From the NCBI GenBank assembly GCA_964017065.1, contig OZ024787.1, positions 5,095,538-5,159,537 on the forward strand: a DNA stretch of 64,000 nucleotides. The letters are read 5' to 3'. The position numbers and the translations under genes were made by a program. Below, in pieces: positions 36,566-48,700 of the stretch. This DNA is from Haliclona indistincta. Taxonomy: Eukaryota > Porifera > Demospongiae > Haplosclerida > Chalinidae. The notes under the pieces were generated by a model that was not told the DNA's origin, searched no databases, and saw only the letters and a program-made list of their open reading frames with translations. How positions within the stretch are numbered: the stretch's first letter is position 1; every line of letters starts with the position of its first letter.

Positions 36566-36708
36566 GAGGTCACCCACGCATTTAGAAACCCCGCCCATTA
36601 TATTTATCCGCATGCGCACAAGGCAGTTTCGTCGCGCTTCATATTAATTAGACTAGAGCTATCTAGAGAACTACAATACCAGTACCAGCCAAAGAGAGAT
36701 ATTTAACG
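36566..36708 (+). promoter_or_regulatory. Upstream region of receptor F
   Basis: GAGGTCACCCACGC, GC box (ACCCCGCCCA) and CGCATGCGCA at 36609-36618, then AGAACTACAATACCAGTACC before the ATG at 36709. Confidence 0.57.
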
Positions 36709-39700
36709 ATGGAGTTGTTCTGCTGTCAAGCTATTTTGATCGCTATCTTGCTCGTGTGGACCGCATGTACGTACACTGTGACCGCGGCCCAGGGGGGCTG
36801 CAATACACTGCCTACATCGAACGGGTTGATCGAAGGTAATAACAAGGATGGTGTTATCCCTAATGTACGAGCCTCTCCTGGAGGTACTATACACTAGTAA
36901 TCACAGTACGTAATAATTTGCTGGTTCAATTTAGAGCTGTGGCCACTGGTTGGTGGTCGCTTTGTCGCATCATTTGCACTATTCAGTGCGACCCAAGTAC
37001 AGCAGCATGGTCTGTGGTGTCAGGTTAATAGTGCAAGCAATGCTGATATGGGCAGCGACATTGGAGACATGTTTTACTCTACTGGAAATGGACCTGATGA
37101 CTTCACTGTAGTCCCCACTAGTGATCCCAGTAACAACGTATCTTACCAGCAACTGAAGTGTACTAACCAAATTGGAGTGATAGTAGATGACACAATGGCT
37201 ACGACCAATTTCCAGGGATATCTGAAGTGTAACACTACTATCCCTAACCTGGACACCAATACCCACTACTGGGTAATGTACTCGGACACAGTGTTTAACA
37301 ACTATAGTAAGTTGTGTTCCTATAATACTACTGCAAATTTTGTTGCATAATATTCTAGTAGACTACCCATAAATTCACAATCATACTATTTTTTACTTGT
37401 AGAGTTTGCATAACTATATGGACCTCATCATCAATGCCTAAATTTTACTTTATATTCTTACATGTAGCTGGTCCAATGGTGGACTCCAATATGACATTCT
37501 CCATGCTCTCATCAAGAGATGCTGAATCTAACATTAAGTATTCACTCTCCTTCAATGTCTCATTTGGACCACCATCAAGAATTTATTGTACTCGAAATAA
37601 CGTTGTTTTATTTTATAGTAGAGGGCCTCACTCACAACTAACTCGTGAAGTGATCAGGTCACGTTATATCGATAGTACACTACCAGATATGACTCATGTC
37701 ACAATTAGACCAGACCCTCAATCAAGAGAAGAAGCAACATATTTTTGTCAAGTGATAGTTGAGAGTCGTGTTAATATTGATAATGGTAAGTATGACTTTT
37801 ACATGAAGGGCTCAGGAGTCTCTACTGTCACAGTCATCAGTGAGTGTATATTATTACATGATAAGTGGATCCTCTTCTCCTCAGTTGCAAGTCCTCCCAC
37901 TAGCGTTAAAGTCAGCAGGACTGGTTTCAATAGTGTTCGGGTCTCCTGGTCTGCTCCCTCATCAGTACCAGCTGGTTATGAGGTGTTCTACCAGGTAGAT
38001 GGTGGCAGCACACTCAGTGGAGGGAACACCAGCAACACTGAGCTGACACTGACTGGACTGACATTAGGAACTCATTCATTGTTTGTAGTGGGATATGGAG
38101 CAGAGGGAGCACCTGTGCTCACAGTAACACAGCTTCAATCATTATCGGTGAGATACAAAATACATTAACACAGCAATTAAGTACATATATATAGATATTC
38201 CTCGGCTACCATCTAACCTAACATTAACTCCTGGCTTTACCTCTATCATGGTATCATGGATGCAACCGCCATACTCTCCCAGCAACTACATTGTATCATA
38301 CTCATGCCGGCTATTGTGTAACACAACATCAACAATGACTAATGGATCAGTCACTGTTGAAAGTGCTTTAACTCACATTTTTTCTTCTCTCGATCCTGGC
38401 AGTAGTTGTACTATCAGTGTAGTAGCAGTGTATGATGGTATTGGAACTAGTAACACAGTCTCATCTATTACCAGCACTTTATCACTAGGTACCACTGATA
38501 ATTATGAGTTAATAAGTACTTCTTTTCAGCTCCTAATAGTGCTCCTGAAGGATTGAATAACTTATCAGTGGAGAAAAAAATTCTGACTGTGCAGTGGGGT
38601 ATAGTACCCTGCCCTGACCAGAGAGGACCCATCACTGGATACAGACTGCGCTACAGCAATGGCACCTCCATTTTAGCTATTGAAGGAAATGAGCAGAATG
38701 ACAGACAGCTTATGCTGACTGGACTGACTCCATTCACTAGCTACTCTGTGCAAGTGGCAGCAGTCAATACTGGAGGTACTGGACCATACAGTACAGCTCT
38801 CACTGTGGATACACTGCAGGATAGTGAGTAATGAACAGTTGCTTTGTTAGTGTGTGTTACTATACATGCAGAGCCTGGTCCAGTGTCTGATCTGTCAGCC
38901 ATTCCTGGAGTGGTCCAGCTCAATATCTCATGGACTGCTCCCTCGGAACCAAATGGCGTCATCACAATGTATCAGGTCACCCACAACAGCACTGGAGTAT
39001 TGAGCTACACCAACACATCAGCCACACAGCTCACACTGAGGGACCTCCCTCTCAACACTACTGTAGAATACAGTGTCAGAGCATACACTATCATAGGACC
39101 AGGAGAAGCTGTTTCAGAAATTGCATCAACTGCAGATATTTGTGAGTGCACATCAGCATGCATGCATAGGAGTTCACTGTTAATTTAATTATTTAGCTCA
39201 GATCAGTATTTGTATAATATCAGCATTTGCTGTGAATAGCTCATCAGTGAGAGTCACTTGGACTCCTCTCAATGAACCAGTGGTGGACCACTACACTGTA
39301 CACTACACTAGAGTGGGTAGTGGTAGGATGAAGAAACAAGTTGACTCAGGGACAGCGTCCTTCCCAGCGAGTGCCTCCTCTGGAGTGGTGTCAGGACTAC
39401 AGGAAGGACAGCAGTACCAGTTCAGTGTCAGTGTATCACTCACTGTTAATGGACAAACATACACTAGTACACCTGGAGAACCAGTCACTGCTATGACAGG
39501 TACTTATGTATACTTTTATGTGTGATTGTTGACTTGTGATTGTGTTTGTGGATATCGAAAATAAACATAATATGTTGTTTGTTTTATTATGTGGTCAGCA
39601 CAAACATGTTGTGTTTAATGATTATATTTCTCTGCTTTGTGTATATAGCTACATTGTAACTGTTGCCATATTGAAAACTTGTGTATAAAAAATTAAGTTC

Positions 39701-42700
39701 ATTTCACATTTTTATTTTACTAAACAAATGTGTATTCTAATTGCTAATTGTGATTGCTCACTTGTGCAGTGATATGCTAAGGTACGTGCGGATAATGTAT
39801 GTCTATTTGAGTAAACTATCAAATTGCAGTGAACACGTTAACATACACATAATTTGATTGTGTCTATTTAAAAGCTAAAATAATATTGTGATAACATCAT
39901 AAGTCAACGAGAAATTAGAAAAAATAATTTGTGTTTGCAAATATTCACATCCCACAATTTGTCATTATAGGTACATTGAATTCATCACCAATTCCATCAG
40001 TAGCTGGAGCACTGGCTGGTGTTGCTGCTCTCGTCTTAGCTGCTATAATTGTGGTTATTGTGATTGTACTTGCAGTGAAAAGGTGAGTTTAGTTCAAATT
40101 ACTATTAACTATTACATGCATATAACGTACATGTATTAGATACAAAAAGAAGAATGATTTTGCTGTTCACTATGTCAAAGATGGACCGAAATTGGACAGT
40201 ACCAGTAGTCCAGAGCCTCAATATGCAACATGCAGTGCTCCAGATGAATATGATTATGTTTTAGGTTTGTATATGAGAATCATGATGTTGACTTGCTATA
40301 GTTTATACATTCTTTACAAACAATGTACAGTTTTTTAATTGTAGTGCTGGTATAGCTAAAGTTAAATTAAAAGAAAAGTTACTTGTTTATAACTACAGTA
40401 AAAACAAAAGACATGCAGTTTACTTAGAAACAATCAAGAATGCAAACATATTGTATCGTAAACAGCTATTAGGGCCGCACAGTAGTGCGTCCATATGTAG
40501 GAATGAACAGAAAACAAGTTTGCGGCTACAATACATTCAAACACTGATATTTCGCCTGCATGGTGGTGAATTTCTGATAAACAAGATACAAGTTTACTTG
40601 TTTATAATAATAGTAAAAACAAAAGACATGTTATTGAGAAACAAGCAAGAATGAGAACATAATTTATTTTATTGCATAGTACGTCATCTTTCACCAATCA
40701 AGATTGCTCTATTCGAGGGCATTAATGTAGGTTATTGACCGTGCGTAGCATCTTCTATAGCAACAGACCATTGCGTCTTTGCGATTTTAAAAAATTCGTG
40801 ATGTTATTGCGCTCACAGTGATGAACTATGTCATTAAAATTATTGCCCAACACAACTTGGGCATTAACCCTTTAATGTCTGTAATGGCTTTAGGCTAGGC
40901 GTCATAATTGACTCCACCTACTCTAGACGTCATAAAAAGTGCAAAAAGTGCTCTAGAAAGGTCGAATCAAGTTTAATTGCAAAAGATGACTTTACCTGAA
41001 AAAACCCACTGTTTTTCGGCACGCCCTCACCGCTAAAACGTACAGCACAGGGGGGATTTTAAAGGGGGTGTGCCCCCGTTAACCCGGGGTTCGAAGGGGC
41101 GGAGCCCCTCGCCACTTTTGGCATTTTAAGGCTTCAGGATGCCCGGAAATGCATAGAATATGGTCTAAACTATGCTGTTTGCTCACCTGGACACCACCAG
41201 GTTTTTGTATCAGTCACCAGGGCTAAACGAAGACCAAAATTGGCTGAAAAATGACGAGGTCGCAGCACTTAAGGGACTACACGTCGAACATCAGAATGAC
41301 GAAAATTTCAGTTTCTTCGGGCAAACAAAGCGTGGTCAAAGACAGTTATCATCAAAGAAACTCACAAATCTGCTTGTGGGCGGAGCAAACACTGTAGAAA
41401 GAGTAAAAATTTTATTCAATGAGCCGACAAGCCACGCCCACCAAAATGGATTTGTGAACTGAATGGCTCGTGGTGAGCAAATGTATGCATGCGTTTTTGC
41501 GTAAAGTGTTCAGTCTGTCAGTCACAAGGCCGCGAATATTTAATTAGTTTCGTGGTTTGCACAAGAATTGAGCTACAGAGGTCAGCTAAGAACGCAGCAA
41601 GGTCATTTGTGGCGCCAGAGGTAGGCAAAGTTCACCCGCTTCGCTTGCCCGCCCTCCCCCATAGAATATGGTCTAAACTATGCTGTTTGCTCACCTGGAC
41701 ACCACCAGGTTTTTGTATCAGTCACCAGGGCTAAACGAAGACCAAAATTGGCTGAAAAATGACGAGGTCGCAGCACTTAAGGGACTACACGTCGAACATC
41801 AGAATGACGAAAATTTCAGTTTCTTCGGGCAAACAAAGCGTGGTCAAAGACAGTTATCATCAAAGAAACTCACAAATCTGCTTGTGGGCGGAGCAAACAC
41901 TGTAGAAAGAGTAAAAATTTTATTCAATGAGCCGACAAGCCACGCCCACCAAAATGGATTTGTGAACTGAATGGCTCGTGGTGAGCAAATGTATGCATGC
42001 GTTTTTGCGTAAAGTGTTCAGTCTGTCAGTCACAAGGCCGCGAATATTTAATTAGTTTCGTGGTTTGCACAAGAATTGAGCTACAGAGGTCAGCTAAGAA
42101 CGCAGCAAGGTCATTTGTGGCGCCAGAGGTAGGCAAAGTTCACCCGCTTCGCTTGCCCGCCCTCCCCCATAGAATATGGTCTAAACTATGCTGTTTGCTC
42201 ACCTGGACACCACCAGGTTTTTGTATCAGTCACCAGGGCTAAACGAAGACCAAAATTGGCTGAAAAATGACGAGGTCGCAGCACTTAAGGGACTACACGT
42301 CGAACATCAGAATGACGAAAATTTCAGTTTCTTCGGGCAAACAAAGCGTGGTCAAAGACAGTTATCATCAAAGAAACTCACAAATCTGCTTGTGGGCGGA
42401 GCAAACACTGTAGAAAGAGTAAAAATTTTATTCAATGAGCCGACAAGCCACGCCCACCAAAATGGATTTGTGAACTGAATGGCTCGTGGTGAGCAAATGT
42501 ATGCATGCGTTTTTGCGTAAAGTGTTCAGTCTGTCAGTCACAAGGCCGCGAATATTTAATTAGTTTCGTGGTTTGCACAAGAATTGAGCTACAGAGGTCA
42601 GCTAAGAACGCAGCAAGGTCATTTGTGGCGCCAGAGGTAGGCAAAGTTCACCCGCTTCGCTTGCCCGCCCTCCCCCATAGAATATGGTCTAAACTATGCT

Positions 42701-45700
42701 GTTTGCTCACCTGGACACCACCAGGTTTTTGTATCAGTCACCAGGGCTAAACGAAGACCAAAATTGGCTGAAAAATGACGAGGTCGCAGCACTTAAGGGA
42801 CTACACGTCGAACATCAGAATGACGAAAATTTCAGTTTCTTCGGGCAAACAAAGCGTGGTCAAAGACAGTTATCATCAAAGAAACTCACAAATCTGCTTG
42901 TGGGCGGAGCAAACACTGTAGAAAGAGTAAAAATTTTATTCAATGAGCCGACAAGCCACGCCCACCAAAATGGATTTGTGAACTGAATGGCTCGTGGTGA
43001 GCAAATGTATGCATGCGTTTTTGCGTAAAGTGTTCAGTCTGTCAGTCACAAGGCCGCGAATATTTAATTAGTTTCGTGGTTTGCACAAGAATTGAGCTAC
43101 AGAGGTCAGCTAAGAACGCAGCAAGGTCATTTGTGGCGCCAGAGGTAGGCAAAGTTCACCCGCTTCGCTTGCCCGCCCTCCCCCATAGAATATGGTCTAA
43201 ACTATGCTGTTTGCTCACCTGGACACCACCAGGTTTTTGTATCAGTCACCAGGGCTAAACGAAGACCAAAATTGGCTGAAAAATGACGAGGTCGCAGCAC
43301 TTAAGGGACTACACGTCGAACATCAGAATGACGAAAATTTCAGTTTCTTCGGGCAAACAAAGCGTGGTCAAAGACAGTTATCATCAAAGAAACTCACAAA
43401 TCTGCTTGTGGGCGGAGCAAACACTGTAGAAAGAGTAAAAATTTTATTCAATGAGCCGACAAGCCACGCCCACCAAAATGGATTTGTGAACTGAATGGCT
43501 CGTGGTGAGCAAATGTATGCATGCGTTTTTGCGTAAAGTGTTCAGTCTGTCAGTCACAAGGCCGCGAATATTTAATTAGTTTCGTGGTTTGCACAAGAAT
43601 TGAGCTACAGAGGTCAGCTAAGAACGCAGCAAGGTCATTTGTGGCGCCAGAGGTAGGCAAAGTTCACCCGCTTCGCTTGCCCGCCCTCCCCCCTCCCACC
43701 CACCCTGGTTGCTACCTTTAAATTAAAGAAAAACTATGTCGTAAAACATTTGGGTCCCTCGGCCCTCTAGCTCCACCCCAGGACCGCCCAGCAGTTGGTA
43801 AGGTCGCTGTGAAATACTAGATGGTGAGGCAGAAAAAACAGCACGCAAATCGAGCCGTTTCTATAGTTCGCCGTGTAGTCCCTTAATGCTCAATAGTTAG
43901 CTAAAAATAGCACTCTAGACAATGAATAGCATTACATACCATTTAATGCTCAATAGTTAGCTAAAAATAGCACTCTAGACAATGAATAGCATTACATACC
44001 ATTTAATGCTCAATAGTTAGCTAAAAATAGCACTCTAGACAATGAATAGCATTACATACCATTTAAGGGACTACACGTCGAACATCAGAATGACGAAAAT
44101 TTCAGTTTCTTCGGGCAAACAAAGCGTGGTCAAAGACAGTTATCATCAAAGAAACTCACAAATCTGCTTGTGGGCGGAGCAAACACTGTAGAAAGAGTAA
44201 AAATTTTATTCAATGAGCCGACAAGCCACGCCCACCAAAATGGATTTGTGAACTGAATGGCTCGTGGTGAGCAAATGTATGCATGCGTTTTTGCGTAAAG
44301 TGTTCAGTCTGTCAGTCACAAGGCCGCGAATATTTAATTAGTTTCGTGGTTTGCACAAGAATTGAGCTACAGAGGTCAGCTAAGAACGCAGCAAGGTCAT
44401 TTGTGGCGCCAGAGGTAGGCAAAGTTCACCCGCTTCGCTTGCCCGCCCTCCCCCCTCCCACCCACCCTGTTGCTACCTTTAAATTAAAGAAAAACTATGT
44501 CGTAAAACATTTGGGTCCCTCGGCCCTCTAGCTCCACCCCAGGACCGCCCAGCAGTTGGTAAGGTCGCTGTGAAATACTAGATGGTGAGGCAGAAAAAAC
44601 AGCACGCAAATCGAGCCGTTTCTATAGTTCGCCGTGTAGTCCCTTAAGCAGCTTCAGTTCCGAAGTGGGAGTGGCCAACTCAGAGTTTAGTACATGGTCG
44701 TAAACTTTGACATGCCAGGAAAAAACAGTGCTAGTTTGGAACAGCTAGCGTACTGCATGTTGTAGAAATCGCAAGACAAACTGTCAGTTTAGAGCAAGCC
44801 GAATTTTCATCAAAATAATTCGGTCACTAAAGAGTTAACCGACATTAATGACCTCGGGAAAGTCGGTTGCCCTCATACAGTCTCGGGCTGCGCCCTCGAC
44901 CGTTACTCGGGCAACCGACTTTCCCGCGGTCATTAACCCTTTAATTACTAAATTATCCAGCTGAAATTTTAACCTCGTAAATGCTGACCGCTTCTCTCGT
45001 GAATATCTCGTGTGTCTTTTGTGCTACTGGTCTCAAATTTGCGTCCTTTTACCCCAGTGAGTAGCCGCAATTGCCCACACTCAAGTCGGTCAATATGCCC
45101 CTCCCACTTCGAAAGTGAAGCCGATAAAGTGCGACGACCTCGTCAAATTTTGCTCAAAGTTAGTACTTTGGGGCTGGCTGCTGAAAAGTACACACAAATA
45201 GCAGTGGTTTTGGTGAGTGCAAAATGTAGCCCAGATCATAGAGAATGCACGAAAATGTGTTTGCGAGCACCCTGAAGCCATAAAATGTCCAAATTTTCTT
45301 GGCAGCCACTTTGTTTTTCCTAAAATGTTGTGAAATTTGCACTGAAGCCATAGAAATGCCGTCGCCATAACGTTTAGAGCAGGGGGCGCGCCGAAAACCG
45401 GTCAATTTTTTGCGGTTATTTGTATTCTTCAATTTGGCTTAATTTTGGGATATTTTAACACTTTTTGATAAAGTTATGGTGTCTGAAGTATGTATGTCGC
45501 CAAAAGGCGACAATAGGGGTTAAAGGGTTAATAGAGAATTTTAGTTTGCCGTTTCCGGGATACGTAACTCCCACACGTGGTGAATTCACGCAAAGAGAAT
45601 TTTAGTTCATACCCAACGAACGGCTAGCCTGATAGCTCGGCTTCGAGTGTTTTAGCGACGAATATGGCGACTGGATCGAAGTAAGTTGCTGTTACTGGCT

Positions 45701-48700
45701 GTGCAGCTTAACTGTGCTTATTGTATACTTCCTGTTGAGATCAAAGACACCGCCCGTGCATTAAATCCGCTAGCGCACTCTCAGGCAAACCACAGTGCAT
45801 TATCAAAAATAATGCACTGCCATTTCCCATTGAAAAGCAATGGGAAGAGAGTGTCCAGTGCAATATCAGAAATATCTGCACTGGCTTGATCAGACCACAC
45901 TTCCTGTCGACGACTTTATACCATCACATGGTCCCAATACTAGTGGGTGAAAATTAATCAAATTCATACTAGACAAACAGCCATTTTACTTGGCCGCATA
46001 AAAAAATTCTGCAGTTGTCCAGAGAACAAGTTTGATAGATTAACAGGAACGCTTGAAGTAGAAGTAGGACTTGACATACGATATAGACCACACAAAGAGA
46101 TTTCGGAGGATAGGGCTTCCCGCTCTCCTGCCTAGTTTCCAAAATAAACGTGCACAACCATTTACTAACTATCACAGGATTACAGTGAAGTAAATCTTGT
46201 GGCACCGGTTCAGAAGAAGTTGCCATATCGCCGGTTTCTTTCATCCATTTATCAAAATTTCTCAACCCCCACGCGTTCACTTCTAGACGCGTTTTCTGGA
46301 CAACTCCATCGGCAGCTTTTATCACATCTGCGTCAGAAGCGACTACAAATCGAGAACTGGGAGCCAACTCCGTCTTCTTTCGTCGTAATGATAGAGATAG
46401 ACGGAGCTCCGCCCTCGTGCGCTATTTTTACCTACTCGACCGGAAGCTCGTGCGGATAAATCCGATAATGCACTCGGAACCATACGTTAACTATTACCAA
46501 GGGCTCATCGAACCTTAGCGGCAAGAGGGCAAGCAACTCTGAATACCATAGTGTAGACGGCATAGTGCTGACTGTTACTATAAATAGTTATCCGTATAAT
46601 CACGTAAACTTAACATAAACGGCCGTTCGCAAAAGTGTGCAGGCGTGTCCTGACTTACTTCCGGTTACCACAGGGCGGCAGCGCGTATCAAGAGCGGCAG
46701 CTGGTGACTCAGTGCCCATGGATAAGCATACTAGCAGTTTACCTGGATCTATTGTATCTAAAGCACCTATGAGTACAACCGTGGCTGCCACAGCTTTGCG
46801 CAAGAAGTACAGACGCCTGAGACAGCAGAGCCATTCTCCAGAACCGCTCTCTAGGTCCATCTTCGCCTTTGCTTCATGCGCGCTATGCAGTATCGATGGC
46901 GACATCAACAGTAAAGTGTGCATTCGCGCGCACTCAGCAAATCATTCTAGTGCACGTGACCAACCAGAAACATTAACTTATTAATAGTTATAAATTCTAT
47001 TTATAGTAGCACTCAGCACTATGCCGTCTACATTAGTTGCATGCCCTCTCGCCGCTTCGCGGCTCGATATGCCCTTGCTATTACTTAATGTTAGGCGCGA
47101 TTCAGACCGTGTTAGAGTTGCTTACTATGCTGGTCGAGGATGAGTCTTCGGATAGTGAAGCAGAAGAAGATCTAGAGATGCTATATATTCTGTCTGCATT
47201 TGGTTCTACAAAAGAGAAAGGCGGCTTGTACGGGCGCGAGGAAAACACTTCCCTTGACAAAGCCGGCAATGTCGTGCGTAGAGAAGTGGCCACCTAAAGC
47301 TTGGCATAGAAAAGTATCATGCATTACAGTTCATTTAGTAAACTTATTTTTACTCCTTCCACTCCACTGCCCTCGTATCGACTGTGCTGATCCACGCGTG
47401 TCAACGTCAAGCAAGACACTTGTGGATGTGATCACGTGATGCCCTACACGTGCCCACGTTTACTGGAAACAGCAAACTAAAATTCTCTAATGACGGTTAA
47501 TGCCCTCGCGTGAGGGCAATAACTAATACCAAGTGCTCATCGAACCTTAGCGGCAAGAGGGCATGCAACTCTGAATACCATAGTGTAGACGGCATAGTGC
47601 TGACTGTTACTATAAATAGTCATCCGTATAATCACGTAAACTTAACATAAACGGCCGTTCGCAAAAGTGTGCAGGCGTGTCCTGACTTACTTCCGGTTAC
47701 CACAGGGCGGCAGCGCGTATCAAGAGCGGAAGCTGGTGACTCAGTGCCCATGGATAAGCATACTAGCAGTTTACCTGGATCTATTGTATCTAAAGCACCT
47801 ATGAGTATGAGTACAACCGTGGCTCAGTGGCTGCCACAGCTTTGTGCAAGAAGTACAGACGCCTGAGACAGCAGAGCCATTCTCCAGAACCGCTCTCTAG
47901 GTCCATCTTCGCCTTTGCTTCATGCGCGCTATGCAGTATCGATGGCGACATCAACAGTAAAGTGTGTATTCGCGCGCACTCAGCAAATCATTCTAGTGCA
48001 CGTGACCAACCGGAAACATTAACTTATTAATAGTTATAAATTCTATTTATAGTAGCACTCAGCACTATGCCCGTCTACATTAGTTGCATGCCCTCTCGCC
48101 GCTTCGCGGCTCGATATGCCCTTGTTAATACGTATTGTATGTGTATTATAGGAATCAGTAGAATGTTAACTGTCATAAACTCACATCTTCGACATGTATT
48201 TACACGCATTGCTATCTTTAGAAACTAGTAAACCATTCATCAGGTCATTTCCTGAGGACATGACTGTCACTGAGGGAAATAGAGTTGAGTTCCAAGTGAA
48301 GGTATCCGGCACTCCTGAGCCTCAGCTGACATGGTATCATGAATCAACTCGTCTAAGCAATGACTATGCTCATGAAATATCAACTGACGGCACTCTCATC
48401 ATTGCTACTACAGAGATAAAGCACTCAGGCACCTATCGACTAGTAGCCAGCAACAGTGTTGGGAAAACTGAGAAGAAATTCACACTCACGTTAATATCCG
48501 ATGCTCCTGAAGAACAGCTAGCTATAGCGGGTAGTGCTGTAAGTCATCCAGTCCCTATCACAGAGCTAGGACAGTATGTGTCCAGGAATCATGCTGATAC
48601 TAACAAGGGCTTTACTACGCTATACAGAGTGAGCCATTATTCAGCACATACACATTAAGTGAATTAATTTCTTCTAGTCGCTTGATAGCTGTGAGGGCGA

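Larger units (their letters stand above)
45532..47489. mobile_element. TIR element with recombinase-like ORF fragment
   Basis: Ends TAGAGAATTTTAGTTTGC (from 45532) and the inverted copy finishing at 47489 match over about 24 bp with one mismatch. An AAT direct repeat may be the target duplication. It holds a minus-strand KIAA1958/Crypton-like fragment and the nested MITE A. The stretch 47100-47297 has a 66-codon acidic open frame ([13 protein letters not shown]) that I do not recognise. Confidence 0.65.
40677..48131. mobile_element. Nested transposon cluster in receptor F intron
   Basis: Receptor D has about 480 bp between its juxtamembrane and Ig exons; receptor F has 7.96 kb. Sequence similar to D stops near 40676 (TTTTATTGCAT) and resumes near 48125. 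The insert holds a 508-bp tandem array, TTAA-flanked MITEs, a fold-back, a TIR element with a recombinase-like ORF and two copies of another MITE. TTAACCCTTTAA-type ends at 40864 and 45520-45531 suggest one further outer TTAA element of about 4.7 kb, weakly supported. 40680-41150 and 44648-44840 show nothing else recognisable. Confidence 0.8.

Noticed and set aside
41172..44531. Repeated 96- and 81-codon open frames
   Set aside because: They lie inside a tandemly amplified MITE and its flank; identity reflects DNA copying, not protein constraint.
40864..45531. Outer TTAA element with CCCTTTAA ends
   Set aside because: Only 8 bp of inverted match at the ends; too short to claim as a separate feature.
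46600..46984. Overlapping plus and minus frames of about 110 codons in MITE A
   Set aside because: MITE B carries small insertions that break the equivalent frames.
47100..47297. Acidic 66-codon frame as a transposase N-terminus
   Set aside because: Composition alone; no catalytic or DNA-binding motif follows.
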